From Micromonospora sp. WMMA1947 (GTDB taxonomy: Bacteria; Actinomycetota; Actinomycetes; Mycobacteriales; Micromonosporaceae), in assembly GCF_027497355.1 (NCBI RefSeq), contig NZ_CP114909.1, forward strand, positions 5,972,001 through 6,036,000: a stretch of DNA of 64,000 nucleotides, written 5' to 3'. This document shows positions 12,623 to 21,760 of the stretch, in pieces. The translations under genes were made by a program, and so were the position numbers. How positions within the stretch are numbered: the stretch's first letter is position 1; every line of letters starts with the position of its first letter. The notes under the pieces are model-generated. The model did not search any database. It saw only the letters and a program-made list of their open reading frames with translations, and was not told the origin of the DNA.

Positions 12623-13407
12623 CGCTCGCCCACGCCGGGCACGCCGACGGCGGCTTCCCGGCGACCGCGCTGGTCCCGGCGGCGCTGTTCTGGGCGTACC
12701 TGGCCGCCGCGCTGCGGCTGCGCGACCCGGGCGGGCCGGGCTGGCCGCACGCCCGGACGGCGAGCTTCGGGCTGGGCGCGCTGCTGCTCGCGGCGGGGCT
12801 GCTGTGGCCCGCCGGGGACTTCGTCGGGCACATGTGGCAGCACCTGCTGATCGGCATGCTCGCGCCGCTCGCGCTGGTGCTCGGCGCCCCGGTCACGCTG
12901 CTGCTGCGCACGCTGGACCGGCGTACCGGCCGGGCCCTGGTCCACCTGCTGCGGCATCCCGTCGCGCGGGTGTTCGGCCACCCGGTGACCGGCCTGCTGC
13001 TCACCGCGGGCGGGCTGTGGCTGCTCTACCTCACCCCGCTGTACCGGGCCACCCTGGACAACCCGGCCCTGCACACGCTGGTGAACCTGCACTTCCTGCT
13101 CAGCGGCTGCCTGTTCGCCTGGTCGATCGCCGGTCCCGATCCGGGACCGCACCGCCCGCGCGTACCGGTGCGGCTCGTGGTGATCGGGTTCGGGGTGGCC
13201 GCGCACGCCACGATCGCCCAGTTGCTCTATGCCGGGCTGTTCGTCGACGTGCCGGCCACCGCCGCCGAGCTGCGGGCCGGGGCCACGCTCATGTACTACC
13301 TGGGTGACCTGGCCGAGATCGCGCTGGCGCTCGCGCTGCTGGCCACCTGGCGACCGGAACCGGCCCGGCGCCGCCGCGCGGCCGGGACCGTCGCGGCCAA
13401 CGCCTGA
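12619..13407 (+). CDS. ctaG: CtaG-type cytochrome c oxidase assembly protein
   Basis: This is a caa3-type CtaG family member, a membrane protein linked to oxidase or copper-centre assembly. The 262 residues have about seven membrane helices and the family segments HMWQHLLIGMLAPLALVLGAPVTLLLR (near 75-100), HTLVNLHFLLSGCLFAW and MYYLGDLAEIALALAL. The GTG start at 12619 overlaps the DUF2243 stop. The pair runs opposite to the aro genes and is followed by a tandem of hairpins, suggesting insertion into the shikimate operon. Substrate and metal specificity cannot be read from sequence. Confidence 0.85.
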   Translation: MTLAHAGHADGGFPATALVPAALFWAYLAAALRLRDPGGPGWPHARTASFGLGALLLAAGLLWPAGDFVGHMWQHLLIGMLAPLALVLGAPVTLLLRTLDRRTGRALVHLLRHPVARVFGHPVTGLLLTAGGLWLLYLTPLYRATLDNPALHTLVNLHFLLSGCLFAWSIAGPDPGPHRPRVPVRLVVIGFGVAAHATIAQLLYAGLFVDVPATAAELRAGATLMYYLGDLAEIALALALLATWRPEPARRRRAAGTVAANA

Positions 13408-13434
13408 CCAGCGCGCCTTCCCACCCGCCCATGG

Positions 13435-13660
13435 CGTTCCACCCGCCGGCGTCATCCACGCCGAGTGGAACACCACGGGTGCCACAACCCTCGGGAGACA
13501 CCCACACCGTTCCACCCACCGACGTCATGCGCGCCGACTGGAACGCCACGGGTGCCACAACACCCCGAAGACACCCACCGCGTTCCACCCACCCACGTCA
13601 TCCACGCCGAGTGGAACACCACGGGTGCCACAACACCCCGAAGACACCCACCGCGTTCCA
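13435..13660. repeat. Tandem hairpin repeat, 73-bp period, about three copies
   Basis: Hairpin units open with TGGAAC at 13466, 13539 and 13612 and close with GTTCCA at 13514, 13587 and 13660, exactly 73 bp apart. A further GTTCCA ends at 13441, in register. Each unit holds CACGGGTGCC on one side and GACACCC on the other, an imperfect inverted repeat. The 24-bp interhairpin segment (CGTCATCCACGCCGAG type) also repeats. A solitary relative is at 27824-27872. It fills the gap between the converging ctaG and aroK genes. Confidence 0.9.
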
Positions 13661-13695
13661 CGGAGGGAGCCCGGAGCCGGCGGAGCGGGGCGGGC

Positions 13696-14205
13696 TCAGG
13701 GCTTGAGCAGGGCGGCGATCTCCGCGGCCAGATCCTCCGGCGTACGCCCGTCGGTGACCACCGTCGCGGTCGCCACCTCGGCGTAGAGCGGGCGGCGCTG
13801 ATCCATCAGGTGCTTGAGCGTGGCGCGCGGGTTCAGCGCGAGCAGCGGACGGCCCGCGCCCAAGCCAACCCGCTTGACCGCGTCTGGCAGCTCCACCGAC
13901 AGGTGCACGACGGTGTGGCCGATCAGCGCGGCCCGGTTCTCCTCGGCCAGGACCGCGCCGCCGCCGAGCGCGAGCACGCCCGCGTGCGACGCGAGCGCCG
14001 CCGCCACGGCGGCCCGTTCGAGGGTACGGAAGTGCTCCTCGCCCTCGTCCACGAAGATCTCCGGGATGGGCTTGCCGGCGAGGTTCTCGATGTCGGCGTC
14101 GGTGTCCCGGAAGTCGACGCCGAGCGCCTCGGCGAGCGCCGTACCGACAGTGGTCTTGCCGGACCCGGGCGCACCGACCAGCACGCAGACCGGCCGGGTG
14201 CTCAT
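13696..14205 (-). CDS. aroK: Shikimate kinase
   Basis: AroK phosphorylates shikimate with ATP. The 169-residue P-loop kinase has [11 protein letters not shown] near residue 11, the shikimate-binding DTDADIE and the LGGGAVL loop, then [24 protein letters not shown] in the lid region. The ATG at 14205 is used because AAAGG lies 8-10 nt upstream; a GTG nine bases earlier would sit on that site. It follows aroC through the 50-bp linker repeat. Confidence 0.96.
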   Translation of the reverse strand: MSTRPVCVLVGAPGSGKTTVGTALAEALGVDFRDTDADIENLAGKPIPEIFVDEGEEHFRTLERAAVAAALASHAGVLALGGGAVLAEENRAALIGHTVVHLSVELPDAVKRVGLGAGRPLLALNPRATLKHLMDQRRPLYAEVATATVVTDGRTPEDLAAEIAALLKP

Positions 14206-14213
14206 CGTTGCCA

Positions 14214-14263
14214 CCTTTCGTTCGCGACTGCGGGACTCCGCTGCGCTGCCTTCCTCGCGCTCA
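14214..14263 (-). repeat. 50-bp intercistronic linker repeat, copy 2 (aroC/aroK)
   Basis: On the minus strand it starts with the TGA stop of aroC and ends in GAAAGG, the aroK ribosome binding site. It matches the pyrC/carA copy at 5731-5780 at 48 of 50 bases, in the same orientation and with the same 55-nt gene spacing. Confidence 0.85.
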
Positions 14264-15439
14264 CCGAACCACCAGGCTGTCGAGGTAGCCCGTCAGGTTG
14301 CGGCGCATTTCGGCGACCGAGTCGCCGCCGAACTTCTCCACCGCCGCCTCGGCCAGCACCAGCGCGACCATCGCCTCGGCCACCACCGCAGCGGCCGGGA
14401 CCGCGCACACGTCGGAGCGCTGGTTGATAGCGGTGGCCGGCTCGCCTGTGGTCACGTCGATCGTGGCGAGAGCCCGGTTCAGCGACGAGATCGGCTTCAT
14501 GGCCGCCTTCACCCGCAGCGGCTCACCGGTGGTGATGCCGCCCTCCAGGCCACCGGCCCGGTCGGTGATCCGCCGCACGCCGGTCGCGGTGGGCACGATC
14601 TCGTCGTGCGCCTCCGAGCCACGCGAGCGGGCCTGCTGCCAGCCGTCGCCAATCTCCACACCCTTGATCGCCTGGATCGACATGAGCGCGGTCGCGAGGC
14701 GGGCGTCGAGCTTGCGGTCCCACTGGACGTGGCTGCCCAGGCCCGGCGGCACCCCGTACGCGAGCACCTCGACCACGCCCCCGAGCGTGTCGGCGGCCTT
14801 CTTCGCGGCGTCGACCTCGGCGACCATCCGGGCGCTGGCCTCGGCGTCGAGGCAGCGCAGCGGGTCGGCGTCGATGCGCGCGGCGTCCTCCGGTGTGGGC
14901 CGCAGGCCCGGCTTGACCGCCACCGGGCCCAGCTCGACCACGTGGGAGACGATCTCGACGCCGAGCGCCTGGCGGACGAGTGCCTTGGCGACGGTGCCCA
15001 CCGCGACCCGGGCGGCGGTCTCCCGGGCGCTGGCACGCTCCAGGATCGGCCGGGCGTCGGTGTGCCCGTACTTCTGCATGCCGGCCAGGTCGGCATGGCC
15101 CGGCCGGGGCCGGGTCAGCGGCGCGTTGCGGGCCTGGCTCGCCAGTTCCTCCGGGTCGACCGGGTCGGCGGCCATCACGGTGCGCCACTTGGGCCACTCG
15201 GAGTTGCCGACCCGGATCGCGACCGGGCTGCCGAGCGTCACCCCGTGCCGGAGCCCACCGATGATCTCGACCTCGTCCTGCTCGAACGACATCCGGGCGC
15301 CCCGGCCGTAGCCGAGCCGGCGCCGGGCCAGCTCGCCGGAGATCTCCGCCGTGGTCACCTCGATGCCGGCGGGTACGCCCTCCAGCATCGCGACGAGGGC
15401 GGGTCCGTGCGATTCACCTGCAGTCAGCCAGCGCAACAC
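14261..15439 (-). CDS. aroC: Chorismate synthase
   Basis: AroC converts EPSP to chorismate with reduced FMN, the branch point for aromatic amino acids. At 392 residues it matches bacterial monofunctional enzymes. Signatures are [24 protein letters not shown] at the N-terminus, [37 protein letters not shown] near 110-150 and the C-terminal [23 protein letters not shown]. The GTG at 15439 gives the conserved [10 protein letters not shown] start; the same frame runs far upstream, antisense-free but through aroE sequence, and is rejected. Confidence 0.97.
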   Translation of the reverse strand: MLRWLTAGESHGPALVAMLEGVPAGIEVTTAEISGELARRRLGYGRGARMSFEQDEVEIIGGLRHGVTLGSPVAIRVGNSEWPKWRTVMAADPVDPEELASQARNAPLTRPRPGHADLAGMQKYGHTDARPILERASARETAARVAVGTVAKALVRQALGVEIVSHVVELGPVAVKPGLRPTPEDAARIDADPLRCLDAEASARMVAEVDAAKKAADTLGGVVEVLAYGVPPGLGSHVQWDRKLDARLATALMSIQAIKGVEIGDGWQQARSRGSEAHDEIVPTATGVRRITDRAGGLEGGITTGEPLRVKAAMKPISSLNRALATIDVTTGEPATAINQRSDVCAVPAAAVVAEAMVALVLAEAAVEKFGGDSVAEMRRNLTGYLDSLVVR

Positions 15440-15547
15440 GACGGTCAGTGTGTCACGCCCGGTGGTCACCGGCGTACGCCGCCCGCCGCATCCCGCCCAC
15501 CGGACAGGCCACCTCCGCGTGCTGGTCTGCCGCCCGGCGGGTGAGGT

Positions 15548-15598
15548 GTTAACAGGGGGCCCTTCCTCTACCGGAGGCGTTAAGAAGGGGCCCTTCCT
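15548..15598. repeat. Duplicated GGGGCCCTT motif between aroE and aroC
   Basis: GTTAACAGGGGGCCCTTCCT (15548-15567) and GTTAAGAAGGGGCCCTTCCT (15579-15598) are direct repeats 31 bp apart, differing at two positions. Each contains a palindromic AGGGGCCCTT-type core. The second ends on the aroE stop codon (TAA on the minus strand). They could act as a pair of hairpins limiting read-through into aroC. Confidence 0.7.
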
Positions 15599-16410
15599 TA
15601 CACCGGCAGCGCGGCGCGCATCGCGGCGCGCGGGGCGGCTACGCCAGTGAACTGCTCGAACTGGCCGTACGCCTGGGCCAGCAGCAGGTCCAGCCCGGAA
15701 ACCACCCGGCACCCGGCGGCCAGCGCCGCCGCCGCGAGCGGCGTCGGCCACGGGTCGTAGACCACGTCGAAGAAGACCGACTCCGGCCGCCAGTCGAAGT
15801 TGTCGGCGAGCGGGTCGGCCACGCCCTTCGGCACCGTGGAGATCACCAGGTCGGCGCGGGCGTGCGCGGGCGCGCCGTCCCACTCGGCCCCGGCCAGCGG
15901 CACCCCGGCCGCCGCCGCGACCGGGCGCAGCTCGTCGACCGCCTCCGGGCGGCGGGCCACCACAGTCACCTCGGCCGCCCCGATCCGGGCCGCCGCCGCG
16001 ATCGCGGCCCGGGCGGTGCCACCCGCGCCGAGCACGGTGACCACCGCCCCGGCCACGCAGCCGGCGCCGGTGAGCACCTCGACCATGCCGGTGACGTCGG
16101 TGTTGTCCGCGTACCAGGTGCCGTCGGGCCGGCGTACCAGCGTGTTGGCGGCGCCGACGGCGGCGGCGACCGGCGAGACCTCGTCGGCCAGCGCGAGCGC
16201 CGCCTCCTTGCCCGGCATGGTCACCGACAGCCCGGCCCATTCCGGGCCGAGGCCCGCGACCAGGCCGGGCAGCTCGTCGGCGCCGGCTTCGATCCGGGTG
16301 TACGACCAGCCGGTCAGCCCGGCCGCCGCGTACCCGGCGGTGTGGATCACCGGGGAGAGCGAGTGGGCGATCGGCCTGCCGACCACCGCGGCGCGGCGGG
16401 GATCGGCCAT
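15598..16410 (-). CDS. aroE: Shikimate dehydrogenase
   Basis: AroE reduces 3-dehydroshikimate to shikimate with NADPH. The 270-residue protein carries the substrate motif [18 protein letters not shown] near residue 10, [11 protein letters not shown] with the catalytic Lys, NTDVTGM, and the Rossmann [13 protein letters not shown]. The ATG at 16410 shares one base with the mltG stop (TGATG), so the two are coupled; 36 in-frame codons upstream belong to a shadow of mltG. Its stop abuts the duplicated GGGGCCCTT repeat. Confidence 0.96.
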   Translation of the reverse strand: MADPRRAAVVGRPIAHSLSPVIHTAGYAAAGLTGWSYTRIEAGADELPGLVAGLGPEWAGLSVTMPGKEAALALADEVSPVAAAVGAANTLVRRPDGTWYADNTDVTGMVEVLTGAGCVAGAVVTVLGAGGTARAAIAAAARIGAAEVTVVARRPEAVDELRPVAAAAGVPLAGAEWDGAPAHARADLVISTVPKGVADPLADNFDWRPESVFFDVVYDPWPTPLAAAALAAGCRVVSGLDLLLAQAYGQFEQFTGVAAPRAAMRAALPV

Positions 16411-17609
16411 CAGATGATCCCGGCCTCCTTGGCCTTCCGCTCGTTGCGCAGTTGCTCGTCGTAGGTCTCGGCGAACGCGGAACGGCCGTCCTTGCTGATC
16501 GCCACGAAGTAGAGCCACTTGCCCGGCGGCGGGGTCAGCGCGCCCTCCAGCGCCTCCTTGCCCGGGTTGTTGATCGGCGACGGGACCAGCCCGCGCAGCT
16601 TGCGGTTGTACGGGTTCTTCGGGTCGTCCAGTTCGGCGGCGGTCATGTCCTTGGACGCCTTGGTCTTCTGCCCGGTCAGCTCCAGGTAGTAGTTGACGGT
16701 GACGTCCATCTCCAGGCAGTTGCAGGGGAACTCGCCGTAGACCCGGTTGTAGGCCACCCGGGCGACCTTGCCCAGGTCGGCCTTGTTACCGGCTTCCGCC
16801 TGGGCCAGCGAGGCGACGATCAGCGCCTCGTACGGGGTGATGCCGCCGCGTTCCTTCTGCACCTTCTCGGCGTACTGCATGCCGGAGGTGACGGTGAGGA
16901 AGTTGTCCACCATCAGCTTGAGCACCGTCTCGGCGGTGGCCTTCGGCGGGATCTCGTAGGTGTCCGGGAACAGGAAGCCCTCGATCGACGGATTGACCTT
17001 CTTGCCGTCGGAACGCTTGAACCACCAGTCCGGTACGCCGAGCGCCTCCGGGTCCTTCGCCGCCGCCTCGAAGTCCTTGACCGGGATGTCGGTCTTCTCG
17101 GAGAGCCGCTTGTAGACCGTCTTCGCGGTGAGGCCCTCGGGGATGGTGATCCCGTTGACGATCTTGTTCTTGAGGTCCAGCAGGGCCACGACCGCCGCGT
17201 CACCGCTCATCTGCTTGCGCAGCTTGTACGTGCCGGGCTGGATGTTCTTGCTGCGCGAGTTCTCCTCTGCGGCCTCGATGAACGCCTTGGTGCTCTTCAC
17301 CACGTCGGCGGCGACGAGCGCGTCGGCCATGTCGGCGATCAACGCGCCCTGCTTGATCTCGACGGTCACCTCGCCGGTGCCGGAGCCGTCGTAGTCGGGC
17401 GTGACGAAATAGTTCTGGACCCGGTCGAAGCCGTAGAAGGCACCGCCGCCGATGCCGCCGAGCAGGACCAGCGCGAGCGCGAGGGCGAGCAGGGTCTTGC
17501 CCCGGCCGCCGCCGGACTTGCCCTGGCGCCGGCGTACCGCGCCGCGCCGGTGCCGGCCCTTCTCCCCCCTGTCCTGCTCGTCGAAGCCCAGATCAAGGTC
17601 GTCGATCAT
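16410..17609 (-). CDS. mltG: Endolytic murein transglycosylase MltG
   Basis: MltG cleaves nascent glycan strands at the membrane and sets their length. The 399 residues have a basic cytoplasmic N-terminus ([14 protein letters not shown]), one membrane helix near 38-62 ([19 protein letters not shown]), a LysM-like stretch and the YceG catalytic domain with [11 protein letters not shown], whose Glu aligns with the catalytic residue of the family. The C-terminus carries [27 protein letters not shown]. The ATG overlaps the ruvX stop (ATGA). Confidence 0.95.
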   Translation of the reverse strand: MIDDLDLGFDEQDRGEKGRHRRGAVRRRQGKSGGGRGKTLLALALALVLLGGIGGGAFYGFDRVQNYFVTPDYDGSGTGEVTVEIKQGALIADMADALVAADVVKSTKAFIEAAEENSRSKNIQPGTYKLRKQMSGDAAVVALLDLKNKIVNGITIPEGLTAKTVYKRLSEKTDIPVKDFEAAAKDPEALGVPDWWFKRSDGKKVNPSIEGFLFPDTYEIPPKATAETVLKLMVDNFLTVTSGMQYAEKVQKERGGITPYEALIVASLAQAEAGNKADLGKVARVAYNRVYGEFPCNCLEMDVTVNYYLELTGQKTKASKDMTAAELDDPKNPYNRKLRGLVPSPINNPGKEALEGALTPPPGKWLYFVAISKDGRSAFAETYDEQLRNERKAKEAGII

Positions 17610-18067
17610 TGCGTCCGCCTCCGCTGTGCGTCCAGCCAGCTCTGCAGAATCTCCACCGCGGCGGCCTGGTCGACCACCGCTCGTTGGCGCTTTCCCCGGA
17701 CGCCCCGTTCGGCCAGCCTACGACTCGCGACGACGGTAGACATCCTCTCGTCCGTCAGCGTCACCGGAATCGGCCTCATTACATCGGCCAATCGGCTGGC
17801 ATATGCTGATACGTTCGCCGCCGCGGGGCCGTGTTTTCCGGCGAGGTTGACCGGCAGCCCGACCACGATCCCCACCGCCTCGTGCTCGGCGGCGAGCCGG
17901 ACCAGCTCGGCCATGTCGGCGGGGACCGCGTCCGGTTCGGCGGTCAGATCACGGGCCAGCGTCACCAGCGGCGTGGCGAGGATGCCATGCGGATCACAGC
18001 GGGCCACCCCCACCCGGACCTGACCGACGTCGACACCCAGCCGGACGCCACGGGACAGCTCGGTCAC
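17606..18067 (-). CDS. ruvX: RuvX/YqgF-type Holliday junction resolvase-like nuclease
   Basis: This small RNase H-fold protein (153 residues) belongs to the YqgF family, linked to rRNA 5' processing and to junction resolution in different studies. Motifs are LGVDVGQVRVGVARCD with the first acidic residue, VVGLPVNLAGKHGPAA, LTDERMSTVVA with the catalytic Glu and VVDQAAAVEILQSWLD. The GTG start at 18067 follows GGGGAGG; an upstream in-frame extension lacks one. It sits between alaS (70-bp gap) and mltG (overlap), the usual actinobacterial order. Confidence 0.93.
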   Translation of the reverse strand: MTELSRGVRLGVDVGQVRVGVARCDPHGILATPLVTLARDLTAEPDAVPADMAELVRLAAEHEAVGIVVGLPVNLAGKHGPAAANVSAYASRLADVMRPIPVTLTDERMSTVVASRRLAERGVRGKRQRAVVDQAAAVEILQSWLDAQRRRTQ

Positions 18068-18137
18068 GAGCGGACACCTCCCCGCCGGTACGGGCCAGGG
18101 CGGACCGGGTGGTCCGCCCTGGCGTCGATCGTCGCGC

Positions 18138-20819
18138 TCATGCCGCGTCGGCGACCGCCCGCTCGACGGTGACCAGCAGGTTAGGTGCCTCCGCCGCGGG
18201 CAGCCCGCCGCCCTGGGCCAGGTCGTCGCTGCCGCCACCCCGGCCGGAGAACGCCGCCTTGACCAGGTCCTTCGCGCTCAGGTTCCGTCCTCGGGCGGCC
18301 TGGTTGACCGCCACCACGAGGGACGCCTTGCCGTTGGCCCGGGCGGCCACCGCGACCACCGCCGGGCGGGCCGCGTCGATCCGGCCCCGGATCTCCTGGG
18401 CGAGGGTCCGCACGTCGTTCGCCGCCGCGCCCTCCGGCGCCTCGGTGCCGACGTACGCGACGCCGCGCACGTCCTTCGCCTGCGCGGCCACGGCACCGGC
18501 CCCGCCGAGCACGAGCTGGGCGCGCAGCTTCTCCAGTTCCTTCTCCGCGTCGCGCAGCTGGGTGACGGTCTGCTCCACCCGGTCGGCGACCTGCTCGCCG
18601 GGCACCCGGAACAGCTCGGCCAGCCGGGACACCAGCAGGTGCTCGCGGGCCAGGAAGCCGAACGCGTCCATGCCGACGAGCGCCTCGATCCGCCGGACAC
18701 CGGAACCCACTGAGGCCTCGGAGAGGATCTTCACCAGGCCGAGCTGGGCGGAGCGGGCCACGTGGGTGCCGCCGCACAGCTCGCGGGCGTAGTCGCCGAC
18801 CTCGACGACCCGGACCCGCTCGCCGTACTTCTCGCCGAACAGGGCCATCGCCCCGATCCGGCGGGCCTCCTCCTGGCTGGTGACGAACGCGTGCACCTCC
18901 AGGTCGGCCAGCAGCACCTCGTTCACCTGCTGCTCGACGTCGTGCAGCACGCTGGGCGCCACACCCGTCGGGGTGTTGAAGTCGAACCGCAGCCGGCCCG
19001 GCGCGTTCAGCGAACCGGCCTGGGTCGCGGACTCGCCGAGGAAGTTGCGCATCGTCTGGTGCACCAGGTGCGTCGCGGTGTGCGAGCGGGAGATCGCCCG
19101 GCGGCGGGACACGTCAATCTCGGCGTACCCGGTCTCCCCGGAGCGGACCTCGCCACGCACCACCTTGGCCCGGTGCACGATCAGGCCGGGCACCGGCTGC
19201 TGCACGTCGAAGACCTCGACCTGGCCGCCGCCGACGGTGATGAGGCCCTGGTCGGGCTGCTGCCCGCCGCCCTCGGCGTAGAACGGGGTGGTGTCGAGCA
19301 CCAGCTCGATCGTGTCCCCCTCGACCGCCGCCGAGACGGCCGCGCCGCCGGACAGCAGCGCGCGGACCCGGGACTCGCGGCTCAACTCGGTGTAGCCGGT
19401 GAACTCGACCGGCCCGCCGCCGTCGAGCACCGACCGGTACGCCGACACGTCGGTGTGCCCGGTCTTGCGCGCCTGCGCGTCGGCCTTGGCCCGGCTGCGC
19501 TGGTCGGCCATCAGCCGGCGGAAACCCTCCGCGTCGACCTGCAACCCCTGCTCGGCGGCGATCTCCAGGGTCAGGTCGATCGGGAAGCCGTACGTGTCGT
19601 GCAGCTGGAACGCCTTGTCACCGGAGAGCGCCGCCTTGCCGGCCGACTTGGTCTCGGCGATGGCGGTGTCCAGGATCGTGGTGCCGGCACGCAGCGTGGC
19701 CAGGAACGCGTCCTCCTCGGCGTACGCGTACTGGGAGATCCGGCCGAAGTCCTCGGCCAGCTCCGGGTACGACGGCGCCATGCAGTCGCGGGCCACCGGC
19801 AGCAGCTCCGGCAGCGCGCGATCGGAGTAGCCGAGCAGCCGCACCGCCCGGATCGCCCGGCGCATGATCCGCCGCAGCACGTAGCCCCGGCCCTCGTTCG
19901 ACGGGGTCACGCCGTCGCCGATGAGCATCAGCGAGGTACGCACGTGGTCGGCGATGACCCGGAGGCGCACGTCGTCCGGGTGCGACTCGTTCGCCGCGTG
20001 ACCGGAGTGCACGCCGTAGCGCTTGCCGGTCAGCTCGGCGGCCTTGTCCAGGATCGGGCGGACCTCGTCGATCTCGTAGAGGTTGTCCACGCCTTGCAGC
20101 AGCGAGGCCATCCGCTCCAGGCCCATGCCGGTGTCGATGTTCTTCGCCGGCAGGTCGCCGAGGATCGGGAAGTCCTCCTTGCCGACGCCCGGACCCCGCT
20201 CGAACTGCATGAAGACGAGGTTCCAGAACTCCAGGTAGCGGTCCTCGTCGACCTCCGGGCCGCCCTCGCGGCCGTAGGCCGGGCCGCGGTCGTAGTACAG
20301 CTCGGAGCACGGGCCGCACGGGCCGGGGATGCCCATCGACCAGAAGTTGTCGGCCTTGCCCCGGCGCACGATCCGCTCGGCCGGCACGCCGGTGGCACGC
20401 CAGATGTCGTACGCCTCGTCGTCGTCCAGGTAGACGGTCGCCCAGATCCGCTCCGGGTCCAGCCCGAAGCCGCCCGCCTCGACCGACTTCGTCGCCAGGT
20501 CCCAGGCGAGCGGGATCGCCCCGGACTTGAAGTAGTCACCGAAGGAGAAGTTGCCGTTCATCTGGAAGAACGTGCCGTGCCGGCTGGTCTTGCCGACCTC
20601 GTCGATGTCGGGCGTACGGATGCACTTCTGCACGCTCGTCGCCCGCGCGTACGGCGGGGTCTGCTGGCCCAGGAAGTAGGGCACGAACTGCACCATGCCC
20701 GCGTTGATGAACAGCAGGTTCGGGTCGCTGATGGCGGGCAGCGGAGCGGACGGCACCACGGTGTGCCCGTTCGCCTCGAAGTGGGCGAGGAACCGCCGCT
20801 TGATCTCCGCCGTCTTCAT
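18138..20819 (-). CDS. alaS: Alanine--tRNA ligase
   Basis: AlaS charges tRNA-Ala and edits Ser/Gly mischarging. The 893 residues comprise the class II catalytic core ([19 protein letters not shown], motif with [15 protein letters not shown]), the tRNA-recognition region, the editing domain with HTATHLVH and CGGTH zinc ligands (near 575 and 675), and the C-Ala domain ending [12 protein letters not shown]. The ATG at 20819 follows GGAGG and overlaps the stop of the small upstream gene (ATGA). Confidence 0.99.
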   Translation of the reverse strand: MKTAEIKRRFLAHFEANGHTVVPSAPLPAISDPNLLFINAGMVQFVPYFLGQQTPPYARATSVQKCIRTPDIDEVGKTSRHGTFFQMNGNFSFGDYFKSGAIPLAWDLATKSVEAGGFGLDPERIWATVYLDDDEAYDIWRATGVPAERIVRRGKADNFWSMGIPGPCGPCSELYYDRGPAYGREGGPEVDEDRYLEFWNLVFMQFERGPGVGKEDFPILGDLPAKNIDTGMGLERMASLLQGVDNLYEIDEVRPILDKAAELTGKRYGVHSGHAANESHPDDVRLRVIADHVRTSLMLIGDGVTPSNEGRGYVLRRIMRRAIRAVRLLGYSDRALPELLPVARDCMAPSYPELAEDFGRISQYAYAEEDAFLATLRAGTTILDTAIAETKSAGKAALSGDKAFQLHDTYGFPIDLTLEIAAEQGLQVDAEGFRRLMADQRSRAKADAQARKTGHTDVSAYRSVLDGGGPVEFTGYTELSRESRVRALLSGGAAVSAAVEGDTIELVLDTTPFYAEGGGQQPDQGLITVGGGQVEVFDVQQPVPGLIVHRAKVVRGEVRSGETGYAEIDVSRRRAISRSHTATHLVHQTMRNFLGESATQAGSLNAPGRLRFDFNTPTGVAPSVLHDVEQQVNEVLLADLEVHAFVTSQEEARRIGAMALFGEKYGERVRVVEVGDYARELCGGTHVARSAQLGLVKILSEASVGSGVRRIEALVGMDAFGFLAREHLLVSRLAELFRVPGEQVADRVEQTVTQLRDAEKELEKLRAQLVLGGAGAVAAQAKDVRGVAYVGTEAPEGAAANDVRTLAQEIRGRIDAARPAVVAVAARANGKASLVVAVNQAARGRNLSAKDLVKAAFSGRGGGSDDLAQGGGLPAAEAPNLLVTVERAVADAA

Positions 20820-21121
20820 CGCTGGTGGTCCTCCGGGAAAATCTCTCGATCACCGATGCGCGGGTCCTCCCGCAGCTCGGCGAACTGGTCGTCGTACACC
20901 TCGCCGCGGGCGAAGGCCTCGTGGATCTCCTGCTCACGCTCGGCCATGCCGACCCGGACGTCGTCCACGAACGCCCGGAGCGACTCGACCAGACCGCCGG
21001 CGGACTCGGACAGCCCGCTGGCGATGCCGGCCGGGGTGTACGCCTGCGCGGTCCGGGTGGCCTTGCGCACCACCAGGACGCCCACGGCCAGCCCGATGCC
21101 CAGCCAGAACAACCGCCTCAT
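20816..21121 (-). CDS. DUF6167-type small membrane protein
   Basis: The function is unknown. The 101 residues have one N-terminal membrane helix ([21 protein letters not shown]) followed by a charged helical tail containing [20 protein letters not shown]. Such proteins regularly sit directly upstream of alaS in actinobacteria, and the 4-nt ATGA overlap with alaS makes co-translation likely. The composition matches the neighbouring core genes. Confidence 0.85.
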   Translation of the reverse strand: MRRLFWLGIGLAVGVLVVRKATRTAQAYTPAGIASGLSESAGGLVESLRAFVDDVRVGMAEREQEIHEAFARGEVYDDQFAELREDPRIGDREIFPEDHQR

Positions 21122-21153
21122 GCTCTCATCCTTCCCGCGTACGCCGGCCGGGG

Positions 21154-21615
21154 TCAGCGGTTGCCGCGCTTGGCGGCGCGACGCTGCTGCTTGATCGTGT
21201 CGCGCACCTCGCGCTCGGTCTCGGCGTGCCGGCGGGCGGAGGCGGCCCGGCGCACGCCGTACCCGAACGCGGCCACCTTGACCAGGGGGTTCGCGGCTGC
21301 GGCGGAGACCACGGTGGCCAGGTTCGCCACGTTCGCCGTGACGTTCTGCGCGTGGCTGGTCATGGTGTCCACCTTGGCGAGCTGCAGGTTCACCCCGTCC
21401 AGCGAGGTCTGCACCTGCTCCAGCGCCACGTTGACGTTCTTCACCGTGGTGTTCACGTCGCCGAGCAGCGGCGCGGTGCGCTCGTTCACGTCGGTGATCA
21501 TGCGGGTCGTCGCGTCCACGGTGTGCCGCAGCCGCAGGATCGGCACCGCCAGCACGAGCACCAGCATCAGGAACGCGCCGGCCGCGATCAGCGCAGCGAT
21601 CTCTCCACCACTCAC
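21154..21615 (-). CDS. DUF948 membrane protein
   Basis: This 153-residue protein has an N-terminal membrane helix (EIAALIAAGAFLMLVLVLAVPIL) and a long amphipathic helical region rich in heptads (NTTVKNVNVALEQVQTSLDGVNLQLAKVDTMTSHAQNVTANVANL), typical of DUF948, then a basic tail. The GTG at 21615 follows GAGGAGG with 8-nt spacing; the longer frame upstream has no such signal. It precedes the DUF6167 gene and alaS, the standard neighbourhood. A role in a membrane scaffold is a guess only. Confidence 0.85.
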   Translation of the reverse strand: MSGGEIAALIAAGAFLMLVLVLAVPILRLRHTVDATTRMITDVNERTAPLLGDVNTTVKNVNVALEQVQTSLDGVNLQLAKVDTMTSHAQNVTANVANLATVVSAAAANPLVKVAAFGYGVRRAASARRHAETEREVRDTIKQQRRAAKRGNR

Positions 21616-21760
21616 GCGAAAGTCCTCCTCAAGCAGTGTCCCGGAACCCGACGCCCCGGAACGCGCGACCGTACCTACCCATTCGCGCCACGCCGACCCG
21701 GTCACCGGGCACGGACGGGCGTGCCAGCCCCAGACCCTACCGTCCGTGATGAAAGTCGGC

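Noticed and set aside
13435..13660. Tandem repeat as a CRISPR array
   Set aside because: The segments between hairpins are themselves repeated rather than unique spacers, the unit is a 49-bp palindrome, and no cas gene is nearby.
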